Part shown: positions 19,943-29,852 of the stretch, in pieces
Position numbering within the stretch: the stretch's first letter is position 1
How the letters are laid out: each line of letters opens with the position of its first letter
NCBI GenBank assembly: GCA_964444685.1
Contig: CAYUIG010000008.1
Coordinates: forward strand, 1 to 64,000
DNA from: CAYUIG01 sp964444685
GTDB taxonomy: Bacteria > Gemmatimonadota > Gemmatimonadetes > Longimicrobiales > RSA9
Direction: 5' to 3'
DNA length: 64,000 nt
The notes under the pieces: generated by a model
What the model saw: only the letters and a program-made list of their open reading frames with translations
What the model was told of the DNA's origin: nothing
The model's database searches: none
Program-made: the position numbers and the translations under genes

Positions 19943-21308
19943 ACTGGCCCCACCCGCGGCGCCCGAATACGAGCGGCAGGTGCCCTACGCACCGGAAGCC
20001 GAGATCAGCGTGCTGGGCGGCATGCTGATCGACGGCGATGCGGTCGCGAAGGCGGTCGAGATCGTCGATGACTCGATGTTCTACCGCGAGGGGAACCGCC
20101 GCATCTTCCGCGGCATGTCGCGCCTCTTCCAGCGCGGCCAGGTCATCGACCCGATCACGCTCTCCGAGGAGCTGAAGAAGACCGACGAGCTCGATTCGGT
20201 CGGCGGCATGGCGTACATCGCCGAGTTGCTCGATGCGGTCCCGACCGCGGCGAACATCGAGTACCACGCGCGCATCGTGCGTGAGCGCGCGCTGCTGCGC
20301 CGCCTGATCGAGAGCGCCACGGCCATCGTCCGCGACGTGTACGACATCGGCGAGCAGACCGTAGAGGAAGTGCTCGACCACGCGGAGCAGCGCATCTTCC
20401 AGGTCGCGCAGTCGCACGACCGTGAAGGGTTCGTCTGGATCAAGAAGATCCTGTACCCGACGTTCGAGCGGATCGAGCAGCTGCAGGCGGCGAAGGGCGC
20501 GCTCACCGGCGTGCCCACGGGGCTGCACAGGCTCGACGAGTTGACGGGCGGCTTCCAGAAGGGCGACCTCATCATCGTGGCGGCACGGCCCAGCATGGGC
20601 AAGACCGCGCTCGCGACGGGCATCAGCCTGCACGCCGCCATCTACCACAAGATTCCGGTCGCCATCTTCTCGCTGGAAATGTCGAAGGAGCAGGTCGTGC
20701 AGCGTATGCTCTGCTCCGAGGGATTGGTCAACCTCAGCGATCTGCTGCGCGGCCGCATGCGCGACGACGACTACGTGCGCCTCGCCCAGGCGGCGGCGAA
20801 CCTGAACACGGCGCCGATCTGGATCGACGACTCCGGCTCGCTCAGTGTGCTCGAGATGCGCGCGAAGGCGCGCAGGCTGAAGGCCGAGCAGCCGGAGCTC
20901 GGGCTGATCATGGTCGACTACATCCAGCTCATGCACGCCGCCGGCGAGGCGGAGAACCGGCAGCAGGAAGTGTCGGCGATCAGCCGCGGGCTCAAGCAGC
21001 TCGCGAAGGAGCTGAACGTGCCGATCGTCGCGCTGTCGCAGCTGTCGCGCGCGCCCGAGCAGCGGTCGGACCGGCGGCCGCAGCTCTCCGACCTGCGCGA
21101 GTCCGGTTCGCTCGAGCAGGACGCGGACGTCGTGATGTTCCTCTACCGGCCCGAATACTACGCTGCGGCGGAGGAGAAGCCCGAGGTAGCGGGCCAGGCC
21201 GAGCTGATCATCGGCAAGCAGCGCAACGGTCCCACGGACAGCGTCCCACTCTTCTTCCGCAAGGAAAGCACGCGCTTCGAGAGCGTCACCGAGCGGCAGG
21301 AGTACTGA
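19929..21308 (+). CDS. dnaB: replicative DNA helicase DnaB
   Basis: This 459-aa hexameric helicase unwinds DNA at the replication fork. The N-terminal domain begins VPYAPEAEISVLGGMLID. The RecA-like motor has the Walker A motif ARPSMGKTALATG, the conserved FSLEMSKEQ, a Walker B region LIMVDYIQLM and QLSRAPEQRSDRRPQLSDLR with RESGSLEQDAD. There is no intein. It is embedded between udg and radA with overlapping ends. Confidence 0.96.
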   Translation: MNRLELAPPAAPEYERQVPYAPEAEISVLGGMLIDGDAVAKAVEIVDDSMFYREGNRRIFRGMSRLFQRGQVIDPITLSEELKKTDELDSVGGMAYIAELLDAVPTAANIEYHARIVRERALLRRLIESATAIVRDVYDIGEQTVEEVLDHAEQRIFQVAQSHDREGFVWIKKILYPTFERIEQLQAAKGALTGVPTGLHRLDELTGGFQKGDLIIVAARPSMGKTALATGISLHAAIYHKIPVAIFSLEMSKEQVVQRMLCSEGLVNLSDLLRGRMRDDDYVRLAQAAANLNTAPIWIDDSGSLSVLEMRAKARRLKAEQPELGLIMVDYIQLMHAAGEAENRQQEVSAISRGLKQLAKELNVPIVALSQLSRAPEQRSDRRPQLSDLRESGSLEQDADVVMFLYRPEYYAAAEEKPEVAGQAELIIGKQRNGPTDSVPLFFRKESTRFESVTERQEY

Positions 21309-22666
21309 TGGCGAAGCTCCGCACGCTCTTCTTCTGCACGGAATGCGGTAACGAGAGTGCGCGCTGGGAGGGGCAGTGCTCCGCGTGCGGCGGCTGGAAC
21401 ACGCTCGTCGAGGCACCTACCGCGAAGCGTACGAAGCCGGGTCGCGCGGCCGCAGCTCCCGCAGAGTCTTCTGTCATCCGGTTGCGCGACGTCTCGGCGG
21501 ACGCAGCCGGGCGCTGGTCCACCGGCATCGGCGAGCTGGACTTCGTACTCGGCGGTGGTGTCGTTCCCGGTTCCATCGTGCTGATCGGTGGCGAGCCGGG
21601 CATCGGCAAGAGCACGCTGCTGCTACAGGCCGCCGCGCGTCTCGAGGGGGCGGGGCATCGCAGCCTCTACGTTTCCGGTGAAGAATCCGCCGCGCAGGTC
21701 GCGATGCGTGCGGCGCGCCTCGCAGGGCCCGTGGGCGATGTCACCTTCCTCGCGCACACCGACGTCGAAGAGATCCTCGTCCGCGCGGCGGAGCTGCAGC
21801 CCGCGGTGCTCTTCATCGATTCGATCCAGACGATGCGTGCGGCCGACGTCGAGGGTGCGCCCGGCAACGTGAACCAGGTGCGCGAGTGCGCGGCCCGCCT
21901 GCAGCGTTACGCGAAGGATTCGGGCGCCGCGGTCTTCCTCGTGGGTCACGTGACCAAGGGAGGCGTGGTTGCGGGGCCGCGCACACTCGAGCACATCGTG
22001 GACACGGTGTTGTACTTCGAGGCGGCCGGCGGACTGGATCATCGCGTGCTGCGAACGACGAAGAACCGCTTCGGCGGCGCGGACGAACTGGGTGTGTTCC
22101 GCATGACGGGCGAGGGCCTGGTCGAGGTGGAGAATCCGAGCGCGCTGTTCCTCGACGAGCGGCCGGCCGATGCGAGCGGCTGCGCCGTCGTGCCCGCGCT
22201 CGAGGGTACACGCCCGCTGCTCGTCGAAGTGCAGGCACTCGCCGCGCGCGCCGGGTACGGCTCGCCGCAGCGCGTGTCGAACGGCTTCGACCGCCAGCGG
22301 CTGGCGCTTCTGCTTGCCGTCCTCGAGCGACGCGCCGGCCTCGCCTTCGGTGAGCGCGATGTATTCGTGAACGTCGTCGGTGGACTGCGCCTCGCGGATC
22401 CCGCATGCGATCTCGCCGTGGCGTGCGCACTCGCATCGACGACGCTGGACCGTCCCGCGCCACGCGATGCGGTGTTCATCGGTGAGCTCGGGCTGGGCGG
22501 CGAGCTGCGCCCCGTGAGCCAGGCGGAGCGTCGCATCGCGGCCGCGGCGCGCGCGGGCTTCACGCATGCGTTCCTGCCCGCCCGCAGCGTGCCGTCGCAG
22601 CGCAGCGGCCTCACGCTCCGGCCGGTCGGTACCGTGGCCGAACTGATCGGCGAGCTGTTCCGATGA
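21308..22666 (+). CDS. radA: DNA repair protein RadA
   Basis: This 452-aa protein processes recombination intermediates by branch migration. It has the N-terminal C4 zinc finger CTECGNESARWEGQCSAC, Walker A GGEPGIGKSTLL, and the RadA-specific KNRFG motif in TTKNRFGGADELG. The C-terminal half is a Lon-protease-like domain (VGGLRLADPACDLAVACALAS). Its ATG overlaps the dnaB stop (TGATG) and its stop overlaps ispD. Confidence 0.96.
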   Translation: MAKLRTLFFCTECGNESARWEGQCSACGGWNTLVEAPTAKRTKPGRAAAAPAESSVIRLRDVSADAAGRWSTGIGELDFVLGGGVVPGSIVLIGGEPGIGKSTLLLQAAARLEGAGHRSLYVSGEESAAQVAMRAARLAGPVGDVTFLAHTDVEEILVRAAELQPAVLFIDSIQTMRAADVEGAPGNVNQVRECAARLQRYAKDSGAAVFLVGHVTKGGVVAGPRTLEHIVDTVLYFEAAGGLDHRVLRTTKNRFGGADELGVFRMTGEGLVEVENPSALFLDERPADASGCAVVPALEGTRPLLVEVQALAARAGYGSPQRVSNGFDRQRLALLLAVLERRAGLAFGERDVFVNVVGGLRLADPACDLAVACALASTTLDRPAPRDAVFIGELGLGGELRPVSQAERRIAAAARAGFTHAFLPARSVPSQRSGLTLRPVGTVAELIGELFR

Positions 22667-23346
22667 ACGTGCGTGCGGCCGTAGTCCTGCCGGGAGGCGG
22701 CCGCGGCCGGCGGCTGGGCGGCGCGCGCAAGCCGTTCCTCGAGCTCGCCGGTGAACCGATCCTGTTGCACGCGATGCGGCCGTTCCTGGATCACCCGTGC
22801 GTTACGCGTGTGGTCGTGGCGCTGACATCGGAGGATGCGGCCGATCCGCCCGCATGGCTGAAGGACCTGGACCGACGCCTCGTGTTGTGTGCGGGTGGGG
22901 AGGAGCGCGTGGACTCCGTTCGCAACGCGCTCGCGTACGTCCCGGAGGACGTCGAGGTGATCCTCGTGCACGATGCCGCGCGTCCGCTCGTCACACGCGC
23001 ACTCGTCGACCGTACCCTTCTCTGCGCTGCGCGCGGCATCCCGTGCATTGCGGCGCTGCCGGTGACGGATACGATCAAGGAAGTGGATGAGGGTGGCCGC
23101 ATCGTGGCGACGCCGGACCGCGGGCGCCTCTGGCGCGCGCAGACGCCGCAGGCCTTTCCGCGCGCGGTGCTGATGGACGCGCACGATCGGGCCGCGCGCG
23201 AAGGCGTGAAGGCCACCGACGATGCGGCGCTCGTTTCGCAGTACGGTGCGACGGTCGTGGTCGTGCACGGCGAGCCGCGCAACCTGAAGGTCACGACCGC
23301 GGAGGACCTGCTGCTGGCCGAGGCGTTGCTGCGAGCGCCGGAGTGA
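22663..23346 (+). CDS. ispD: 2-C-methyl-D-erythritol 4-phosphate cytidylyltransferase
   Basis: This 227-aa enzyme couples MEP to CTP in the non-mevalonate isoprenoid pathway. The nucleotide-binding start VVLPGGGRGRRLGGARKPFL is in place (the usual AAG is PGG here), followed by VLVHDAARPLVT and the KATDDAALVSQYG segment. IspF is not adjacent. It overlaps radA and tsaC by four bases each. Confidence 0.93.
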   Translation: MNVRAAVVLPGGGRGRRLGGARKPFLELAGEPILLHAMRPFLDHPCVTRVVVALTSEDAADPPAWLKDLDRRLVLCAGGEERVDSVRNALAYVPEDVEVILVHDAARPLVTRALVDRTLLCAARGIPCIAALPVTDTIKEVDEGGRIVATPDRGRLWRAQTPQAFPRAVLMDAHDRAAREGVKATDDAALVSQYGATVVVVHGEPRNLKVTTAEDLLLAEALLRAPE

Positions 23347-23987
23347 AGGTCGTGCCCTTTGCCACGGAGGATGAGATCCTCCGTGCCACGGACGGGGTAG
23401 CAGGGCATCTGCGGGGGGGCGGCGTGATCGCGTACCCGACTGAAACCGTGTACGGCCTCGGCTGTGCGCTTCAGCCAGACGCGCTGGCCCGGCTGGCCCG
23501 GCTGAAGCAGCGCAGTGCCGACAAGCCGTTCCTCCTCCTCGTCGAGGATGCCGCGGCCATCCATGGCGTGCAGTGGACGGTGGCGGCCCGGTCGCTGGCG
23601 GAGCACTTCTGGCCCGGACCGCTCACGCTCGCGCTGCGTGCCGAGCCCGGGGCGTTTCCGGACGAAGTGGTGTCAGCGGATGGAACCGTGGCGGTGCGCG
23701 CGACGTCGCACCCGGCGCCGCGCGCGCTGGTCCGGGCGTTGCGCGCTCCGATCACGTCGACGAGTGCGAATGCGCGGGGTAAACCCCCGGCGCGCAGCGC
23801 GGCCGAGGTCGAGGCCGCGTTCGGTGCGGATGGTGCAGAGCTGTGGTTGCTGGACGGCGGTGCGTTGCCGCCGTCGCTGCCATCGACGCTGGTGGACTGT
23901 TCGGGAGAGGTGCCGAGGCTCGTGCGTGCGGGCGCAATCGGCCGGGCGGAACTGGGCCAGGTGATCGGGACGATCGATGACGGATGA
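23343..23987 (+). CDS. tsaC: L-threonylcarbamoyladenylate synthase (TsaC/Sua5/YrdC)
   Basis: This 214-aa enzyme makes threonylcarbamoyl-AMP for the t6A37 modification of tRNAs that read ANN codons. Family marks are GGGVIAYPTETVYGLGC, the KQRSADKPFLLLV segment with a conserved SxxKP-type motif, FWPGPLTLAL and the SANARGKPPA segment. It has only the YrdC domain, not the Sua5 extension. The start is GTG, overlapping the ispD stop. Confidence 0.93.
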   Translation: MKVVPFATEDEILRATDGVAGHLRGGGVIAYPTETVYGLGCALQPDALARLARLKQRSADKPFLLLVEDAAAIHGVQWTVAARSLAEHFWPGPLTLALRAEPGAFPDEVVSADGTVAVRATSHPAPRALVRALRAPITSTSANARGKPPARSAAEVEAAFGADGAELWLLDGGALPPSLPSTLVDCSGEVPRLVRAGAIGRAELGQVIGTIDDG

Positions 23988-24474
23988 GCAGCCGCGCAGC
24001 GGCGCGACCACCTACAACATCCTTTTCGTGTGCAGCGGCAACACCTGCCGCAGCCCGATGGCTGCAGGCATCGCTGCGGCGATGCTGCGCGAGCGCGGCT
24101 GGACGCATGTGGCTGTCGGTTCCGCAGGCATCGCGGCGCTGCGCGGCGGTGCAGCCGCCGCGAACGCAATCGAAGTGGCCGGCGAAGCCGGAGTGGACAT
24201 CTCCGATCACGGATCGCAGCCGCTCACGCACGACCTGCTCGACTGGGCCGACCTCGTTCTCGTTATGTCGCCCGCGCAGCTCGCGGCCGTGGCCGACACG
24301 GGGTACGGCGAGAAGGCCGCGCTCATCACCGACTTCATGGATGGCGCGGGCGCAGGCGAGGCCGTGGTGGATCCGTTCGGCGGAGACGTGGACGATTACC
24401 GCGCGACGTACCGTCAACTCGAATCCGCGATCCGTGCGGTGCTCGGCAAGCTCGAGCCCATCCTGTCGCCCTGA
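23977..24474 (+). CDS. low-molecular-weight protein-tyrosine phosphatase
   Basis: This 165-aa phosphatase has the P-loop LFVCSGNTCRSPMA (C-x5-R-S) near the N-terminus and the general-acid Asp in VVDPFGG near the C-terminus, so the active site is complete. Family members dephosphorylate tyrosine kinases or arginine phosphate. The link YrdC then LMW-PTP is common in bacteria. It overlaps the preceding gene by 11 bases. Confidence 0.92.
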   Translation: MTDEQPRSGATTYNILFVCSGNTCRSPMAAGIAAAMLRERGWTHVAVGSAGIAALRGGAAAANAIEVAGEAGVDISDHGSQPLTHDLLDWADLVLVMSPAQLAAVADTGYGEKAALITDFMDGAGAGEAVVDPFGGDVDDYRATYRQLESAIRAVLGKLEPILSP

Positions 24475-24484
24475 CGTCGATACA

Positions 24485-25333
24485 ATGAGAGACATCGGCG
24501 CTGCAACCCGCCTGATCGCCCTGCTCGGGGACCCGGTATTTCATTCCCTGTCGCCTGCGATGCACAATGCCGCGATGCGTGCGCTCGATCTCGACGGTGT
24601 GTACGTGGCGATGCGCTGCAACGCGTTCGATCTGCCCGGGCTGATCGCGGGCATCGCGCGCGCCGGTGGAGCGGGGAACGTGACGGTGCCGCACAAGGAG
24701 AGAGCGGCGGCGGTTGTGCAGCGCTCGACCGCGTCCGTCGAGCGCACGGGTGCGTGCAACACCTTCTGGCTCGAGGATGGCCGCATCTGCGGCGACAACA
24801 CGGACGTCGAGGGGTTCCGCACGGCACTCGACCGGCTCGTCGGTACGCCCGCCGGTGCGCGCGTGCTGCTGCTCGGTGCGGGCGGCGGTGCGCGTGCGGC
24901 CGCGTACGCACTCGTGCAGGCGGCCGTCGAGGAGATCGTGGTCGTCAATCGTTCGCCCGATCGCGCGACCGAACTGCGTCGCCGCGTCGATCCCGGTGGT
25001 GCGCGCGTCCGCATCGCATCGGCCGGCGACTCGCTGATGCGGCAGCGTTTCGATGTCGTGGTGAACGCGACGTCGATCGGACTCACGGACTCGTCGCATC
25101 CGTACGAGCTGATCCAGCCGAACCAGGTCGGTGCGGTGCTCGATCTCGTGTATCGCCGCGGCGAGACCGCATGGGTGCGGCACGCACGCGCGCTCGGCAT
25201 TCCGGCCGCCGACGGCCTCGAGATGCTGCTCGCGCAGGGCGCCGCATCCTTCCGGCTCTGGTGGCGGCGCGAGCCGCCGATCGACGTGATGCGCGCCGCC
25301 CTCGGCGCCGCGCCTGCGGCCGCGCTCCGCTAG
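24485..25333 (+). CDS. aroE: shikimate dehydrogenase
   Basis: This 282-aa enzyme reduces 3-dehydroshikimate with NADPH in aromatic amino-acid synthesis. Substrate site: GDPVFHSLSPAMHNAA and the catalytic Lys in NVTVPHKE with the partner Asp in NTDVEGF. NADP site: LLLGAGGGARAA. The C-terminus has the conserved GLEMLLAQGAASFRLW. ATG 24485 lies ten bases after the phosphatase stop. Confidence 0.94.
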   Translation: MRDIGAATRLIALLGDPVFHSLSPAMHNAAMRALDLDGVYVAMRCNAFDLPGLIAGIARAGGAGNVTVPHKERAAAVVQRSTASVERTGACNTFWLEDGRICGDNTDVEGFRTALDRLVGTPAGARVLLLGAGGGARAAAYALVQAAVEEIVVVNRSPDRATELRRRVDPGGARVRIASAGDSLMRQRFDVVVNATSIGLTDSSHPYELIQPNQVGAVLDLVYRRGETAWVRHARALGIPAADGLEMLLAQGAASFRLWWRREPPIDVMRAALGAAPAAALR

Positions 25334-25386
25334 GTCGGCGCATTGCGCCATGGCTTCGCCCCGGCGGAGCCCACATCCTCGCCGCC

Positions 25387-26148
25387 ATGTCGGTGGCGAG
25401 CTTCGCAGCCAGCCTGCTCGACCTCATCGCACCGCCCGCGTGCCTCGGCTGTGACGGGCCCATCCATCCAGGCGACCCGGCCCGCCTCGTGTGCCGCCGC
25501 TGCCTCACCCTCCTGCGGCGGATACCCGCGCCCCTGTGCGAGCGCTGCGGTGCCGCGCGCCTCGCGACGGGCCGCGAGGAAGGAAGGTTGTGCCCGGAGT
25601 GCCGCGACTGGCCCGCATTCCTGTGGAGCTGCCGCTCCGCGTGCCTCATGCACCCGCCCGCCGATCGTATCCTCCACCAGATCAAGTACCGCGGCTGGCC
25701 GGCACTCGCCGGACCGATCGCGGAACGGCTCGCACGCGTCGTGCTGCCGGGCGCGGTTCAGGAGGAGTGCCGGTTGTGCATCCCCGTCGCGACGACCGCG
25801 GCGCGGCGACGGGCGCGCGGCTACAACCAGGCCGAGCTGATCGCCCGCGGCTTCGCCCGGCGTACCGGCCGGTTCGTCCTCGACGCCCTCGTGCGTGAGC
25901 CCGCGCACTCCAGCCAGACTACCTTGCAGCCCGCCGCGCGCGGGGCTAACGTGGCCGGCGCGTTCCGGGTCCGTCCCGCTGCGGCGCCACGCCTGCGTGA
26001 TGCACACGTCCTCCTCATCGATGACGTCATCACCACCGGCGCCACGATCGCCGAGTGCGCTGCCGCCCTCGTCGAGGCGGGCGCCCGGTGCGTCAGTGCA
26101 CTGTCGTTCGCCCGCGCTCTCGATGCGCGCAGGCTGACCGAAACCTGA
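25387..26148 (+). CDS. comF: ComF family phosphoribosyltransferase-like protein
   Basis: This 253-aa protein has an N-terminal zinc-binding part with repeated CxxC pairs (CLGC, CRRC, CERC, CPEC) and a C-terminal PRTase domain. The PRPP-binding loop is LLIDDVITTGATI, and the RRARGYNQAELIARGFA segment is typical of ComF/GntX. ComF supports DNA uptake in competent bacteria, though homologues occur far more widely. ATG 25387 was taken from an internal start where the zinc domain begins. Confidence 0.9.
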   Translation: MSVASFAASLLDLIAPPACLGCDGPIHPGDPARLVCRRCLTLLRRIPAPLCERCGAARLATGREEGRLCPECRDWPAFLWSCRSACLMHPPADRILHQIKYRGWPALAGPIAERLARVVLPGAVQEECRLCIPVATTAARRRARGYNQAELIARGFARRTGRFVLDALVREPAHSSQTTLQPAARGANVAGAFRVRPAAAPRLRDAHVLLIDDVITTGATIAECAAALVEAGARCVSALSFARALDARRLTET

Positions 26149-26160
26149 CGGGAGTGGCGC

Positions 26161-27192
26161 ATGCCAGCAGCGAAGAAATCAGGCAACCGCACACGCGTTG
26201 CGATCAACGGATTCGGCCGCATCGGCCGCAACATTCTCCGCGCCGCCAAGCGGCACGGCTCCAATCTCGACTTCGTCGCAGTCAACGACCTCACCGACAA
26301 CGAGACCCTCGCCCACCTCCTGCGCTGGGACTCCGTCCACGGCCGCTACCCGGGCGAGGTCGAGGTCACGAAGGATGGACTGCGCGTCGACGGTGATGAG
26401 ATCCGCGTCCTCAGCGAGAAGGACCCGGGCGCGCTGCCGTGGAAGGATCTCGGCGTCGATCTCGTATTCGAGTCCACCGGCCGCTTCACGAAGCGCGAGG
26501 ACGCCGCCCGCCACATCGACGGCGGCGCCCGCAAGGTCGTGATCACGGCGCCCGCGAAGGGCGAGGACATCACGATCGTGATGGGTGTGAACCACGAGAA
26601 GTACGACAGCAAGGCGCACAACGTCATCAGCAACGCCAGCTGCACGACGAACTGCCTCGTGCCCGTGGTCAAGGTCATCCGCGACAGCTTCGGTTTCCGC
26701 CGCGGCTTCATGACCACCGTCCACTCCTACACGAACGACCAGCAGATCCTCGACCTGCCGCACAAGGATCTGCGACGCGCCCGCGCCGCCGCCGTCTCCA
26801 TCATTCCGACGACGACCGGTGCCGCACGCGCGACGTCGCTCGTGATCCCTGAGTTGAAGGGCCGGCTCGACGGGTTCTCGATGCGTGTGCCGACACCCGA
26901 CGTCTCGATCGTCGACCTCGTCGCCGAGCTCGAGAAGCCCGCGAACGCGGACGCGCTCGAGGCTGCGTTCCGCAAAGCTGCGGACGGCGCGTTGAAGGGA
27001 ATCCTCGCCGTTTCGGACGAGCCGCTGGTGAGTGTGGACTACATCGGCAACCCGCACAGCGCGATCGTCGACCTGCAGTCGACGCTCGTCATCGACGACG
27101 AACTCGTGAAGGTCGTCGCCTGGTACGACAACGAGTGGGGCTACTCCTGCCGGTGCGTGGATCTGGCCGATTACATCGCCGAAAGGCTGTGA
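26161..27192 (+). CDS. gap: glyceraldehyde-3-phosphate dehydrogenase, type I
   Basis: This 343-aa glycolytic enzyme starts with a Lys-rich tail, then the NAD-binding [15 protein letters not shown]. The active-site Cys is in [12 protein letters not shown], the catalytic His in [11 protein letters not shown], and the C-terminus reads [17 protein letters not shown] ribosome site precedes the ATG. It is the last gene of the long operon from yicC; pgk and tpiA follow 1.4 kb later after two unrelated genes. Confidence 0.96.
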   Translation: MPAAKKSGNRTRVAINGFGRIGRNILRAAKRHGSNLDFVAVNDLTDNETLAHLLRWDSVHGRYPGEVEVTKDGLRVDGDEIRVLSEKDPGALPWKDLGVDLVFESTGRFTKREDAARHIDGGARKVVITAPAKGEDITIVMGVNHEKYDSKAHNVISNASCTTNCLVPVVKVIRDSFGFRRGFMTTVHSYTNDQQILDLPHKDLRRARAAAVSIIPTTTGAARATSLVIPELKGRLDGFSMRVPTPDVSIVDLVAELEKPANADALEAAFRKAADGALKGILAVSDEPLVSVDYIGNPHSAIVDLQSTLVIDDELVKVVAWYDNEWGYSCRCVDLADYIAERL

Positions 27193-27267
27193 GGCGCCGC
27201 CCCTCAAAGTGTTGAGTTGCAGCCACATGTGCGGGTCCAGTTCACCCGCCTTCGGGCCGCGCGAGCA

Positions 27268-27297
27268 TTGACGCCTCGCGCGGCGCGGTGTTAACCT
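27268..27297 (+). promoter_or_regulatory. sigma70-type promoter
   Basis: TTGACG, 18-nt spacer and TAACCT lie in the spacer after gap, 120 bases ahead of the zinc-ribbon gene. Confidence 0.5.
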
Positions 27298-27417
27298 GCG
27301 GTAGTTTCACGCTCTCCGGCGGGGATTTCCGCACCGCCCGCCGATCGACTTTTCCGTGGCATGCATCTGGCGCGACCGGTCCGCCGGGCTCGCGTCGCTG
27401 CGGCCGAAGGAGGAGCG

Positions 27418-27618
27418 ATGATGGCGCAAGTCGATGCTCAGTACGGGACGTATCGCTGTCCTGTGTGCGGGCACCGTGACGCAACGGAGCTGCACGGCGG
27501 TCAGCCTTCCCGCCTGATCGAGTGCAGCTACTGCGATACGCCGCTCGAGGTATCGAGCCGCGGACCGGAGTCCGTCCGCTTCGCCGTGCAAGTGGCGCAG
27601 GAGCCCGCCCGCGGGTGA
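27418..27618 (+). CDS. small zinc-ribbon protein
   Basis: This 66-aa protein has two CxxC knuckles, CPVCGH and CSYC, spaced about 24 residues apart, as in a single zinc ribbon. No other domain is present and I do not recognise a named family. A very strong ribosome site (AAGGAGG) precedes tandem ATG codons at 27418 and 27421; the first is used. It has its own promoter-like element upstream and a strong hairpin downstream, so it is probably a monocistronic, well-expressed gene between gap and pgk. Confidence 0.72.
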   Translation: MMAQVDAQYGTYRCPVCGHRDATELHGGQPSRLIECSYCDTPLEVSSRGPESVRFAVQVAQEPARG

Positions 27619-27645
27619 ACCGCGAGAATTGGACGCTCCCCCGTA

Positions 27646-27686
27646 GAGCGGCCACGGTGCGATCGAGCACTGTGGCCGCTCGCCTT
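27646..27686 (+). terminator. intrinsic terminator-like hairpin
   Basis: GAGCGGCCAC (27646-27655) pairs with GTGGCCGCTC (27672-27681), and an inner GTGC/GCAC extends the stem to about 14 pairs. The sequence then reads GCCTTT, a weak U-tract. It closes the zinc-ribbon transcript just before the hydrolase start codon at 27689. Confidence 0.7.
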
Positions 27687-27688
27687 TC

Positions 27689-28579
27689 ATGACCGCGCCC
27701 GCGGTCGTCGCGGCCATGGACCGCCTGCTCGCGCTGGGTGGTGCCGTGGTCGAACGCTCCTTCGTCGACACGCACGCGGGTCCACTTCACGTACTCGAGG
27801 CCGGCCGCGGTCCCACGCTGCTTCTGCTGCACGGGGCGAGCGGCGGCGGCGCGAACTGGTATCGCATGATCGCGCCGCTCGCGCGCGATTATCGCGTCGT
27901 TGCGCTGGACCTGCCGGGCTTCGGCCTCTCACCCGCCCGTCCCCTGCGCGCTCCGCTCGGCCTCGAGACCGCGCGGGACCTCCTCGGGCTCGATTTCCTT
28001 CGTGACTTCTCCGTCGTTGCGACGTCGTTCGGAGGCCTCGTCGCGCTCCGTCTCGCGCAGCTCGCACCCGAACGCGTGCGTGCACTCGTGCTCATCGATT
28101 CGGCCGGGTTGGACGCGGGGCTGCCGTGGGCACTCCGCCTTGCGGCGCGTCCTCCGTTACGCTCGCTGCTGCGGCGGCCGACGCGCGCGGGGACGGCATG
28201 GATGCTCGACCACCTGCTCACGGCTGGCCCGGGCGCGCTGCATGCGGAGGATCGCGCTGCGCTGATCGACTTCATCATGGTGGTGGAGCAGGCGGGCGCG
28301 GGAGGTCTCCTCGCCGACGCGTTGCCTCTGTTCTGCTCGCTGCGGGGTCAGCGCGAGGTGCTGGGACCTGCGGAGCTCGCACGCATCGCGGTGCCCGTGC
28401 TGACCGCGTGGGGTGAGCGCGATCGGCTCCTGCCAATGCCGGCCGCACGCCGCGCCGCGGCGGCATTTCCCGGTGCGCGCTTCGCGGTCGTTCCGGGCGT
28501 GGGCCATTCGCCGAACTGGGAGGCCCCGGACCGTGTGCTGCCGCTCGTCCAGGACTTCCTGCGCGCGGCTGCCGCTTGA
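27689..28579 (+). CDS. alpha/beta hydrolase
   Basis: This 296-aa protein has the canonical alpha/beta-hydrolase layout: oxyanion-hole segment LLLHGASGGGANW, nucleophile elbow VATSFGGLVAL, acid in LTAWGERDRLLP and catalytic His in PGVGHSPNW. No signal peptide is apparent. The substrate is not predictable; MhpC/BphD-like or epoxide-hydrolase-like enzymes are the nearest types. No good ribosome site precedes ATG 27689; ATG 27719 is an alternative. Confidence 0.88.
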   Translation: MTAPAVVAAMDRLLALGGAVVERSFVDTHAGPLHVLEAGRGPTLLLLHGASGGGANWYRMIAPLARDYRVVALDLPGFGLSPARPLRAPLGLETARDLLGLDFLRDFSVVATSFGGLVALRLAQLAPERVRALVLIDSAGLDAGLPWALRLAARPPLRSLLRRPTRAGTAWMLDHLLTAGPGALHAEDRAALIDFIMVVEQAGAGGLLADALPLFCSLRGQREVLGPAELARIAVPVLTAWGERDRLLPMPAARRAAAAFPGARFAVVPGVGHSPNWEAPDRVLPLVQDFLRAAAA

Positions 28580-28603
28580 TGCCCCGTCCTCGCGGGCCGT
28601 ACC
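28574..28603 (+). promoter_or_regulatory. sigma70-type promoter for pgk-tpiA
   Basis: TTGATG, 18-nt spacer and TACCTT lie 34 bases ahead of pgk. The -35 overlaps the hydrolase stop codon. Confidence 0.5.
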
Positions 28604-28637
28604 TTCCCGCGCGAATTCAGCCGCCTGACGAGGTTAC

Positions 28638-29852
28638 ATGCAGAAGCGCACGCTTCGTGATCTGCCTGACGCCATGCTCCGCGGCCGCCGCGTTCTCGTG
28701 CGCGTCGACTACAACGTCCCGCTCGAGAACGGCGCGGTCTCCGATGACACCCGCATCCGGGCTACGCTGACGACGCTCCAGCACCTGCTCGACCGCGGCG
28801 CCCGCTGCGTGCTTCTGTCACACCTCGGCCGGCCGAAGGGCGAGTGGCAGGCCAGGTACTCGCTGGCGCCTGTCGCGAAGCGCCTGAGCGAGTTGGTCCC
28901 CGCGCCCGTTCGTTTCGTCGAGGACATCGTCGGACCGGCCGCGCACGAAGCCGTAGATGCGCTGCGCGATGGCGAGATCCTGCTGCTCGAGAACGTGCGC
29001 TTCCTTCCGGGCGAGGAAACAAACGACCCGAAGCTGGCCGAAGCGCTGGCTGCCTTCGGCGATGTGTTCGTCAACGATGCGTTCGGTGCCGCGCATCGCG
29101 CGCACGCCACGACCTCCGGCCTGCCCGACGCGATGCGCGCGAATGGCTGTGCTGCGGTTGCCGGGTTCCTGATGGAAGCGGAGCTGCGTTTCCTCGGTGA
29201 GGCGCTGTCGCAACCCGAGCGCCCGTTCACGGCCGTGCTCGGCGGCGCGAAGATCTCCGGCAAGATCGATGTGATCGAAGCCCTGCTGCCGCGCGTCGAT
29301 CGTCTGCTGATTGGCGGCGCAATGGCGAACACCTTCCTGAAGGCGCTCGGCCTCGAGGTAGGGAAGTCCCTGATCGAGCCCGACCGCGCCGAGATGGCTG
29401 CGGAGCTCCTGCGCCGTGCCGGCCCGCGCCTCGTGCTGCCGGTCGATTGCGTCGTCGCTGCCGAAGCGGAGGCCGGGCAGCAGGCGCGCATCGTCGATCG
29501 CGCGGACGTGCCCGCCGACATGCGCATCCTCGACATCGGCCCCGCATCGGTCTCGAGCTTCGCCGACATCATCGGCCAGTCCCGCACGATCCTCTGGAAC
29601 GGTCCGATGGGCCTCTTCGAGATCCAGGACTTCGCCGCCGGCACCCGCGGCGTCGCGTCCGCCATCGCGGCCGCCACCGATCACGGCGCGACCACGATCG
29701 CCGGTGGCGGCGATACCGCTGCCGCGATCGACGATGCGCGCCTCGGCGGCCGCTTCACACACGTGTCCACCGGCGGCGGCGCATCGCTCGAATTCCTCGA
29801 GGGCCGAGTGCTTCCGGGCGTCGCCGCCCTCGACGACGCCGTCACGTCATGA
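28638..29852 (+). CDS. pgk: phosphoglycerate kinase
   Basis: This 404-aa enzyme transfers phosphate from 1,3-bisphosphoglycerate to ADP. Signature [14 protein letters not shown] near the N-terminus, [12 protein letters not shown], the hinge/nucleotide segments [20 protein letters not shown] and [12 protein letters not shown], and C-terminal [16 protein letters not shown] are all intact. Its stop overlaps the tpiA start as ATGA, so both are translationally coupled. Confidence 0.96.
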   Translation: MQKRTLRDLPDAMLRGRRVLVRVDYNVPLENGAVSDDTRIRATLTTLQHLLDRGARCVLLSHLGRPKGEWQARYSLAPVAKRLSELVPAPVRFVEDIVGPAAHEAVDALRDGEILLLENVRFLPGEETNDPKLAEALAAFGDVFVNDAFGAAHRAHATTSGLPDAMRANGCAAVAGFLMEAELRFLGEALSQPERPFTAVLGGAKISGKIDVIEALLPRVDRLLIGGAMANTFLKALGLEVGKSLIEPDRAEMAAELLRRAGPRLVLPVDCVVAAEAEAGQQARIVDRADVPADMRILDIGPASVSSFADIIGQSRTILWNGPMGLFEIQDFAAGTRGVASAIAAATDHGATTIAGGGDTAAAIDDARLGGRFTHVSTGGGASLEFLEGRVLPGVAALDDAVTS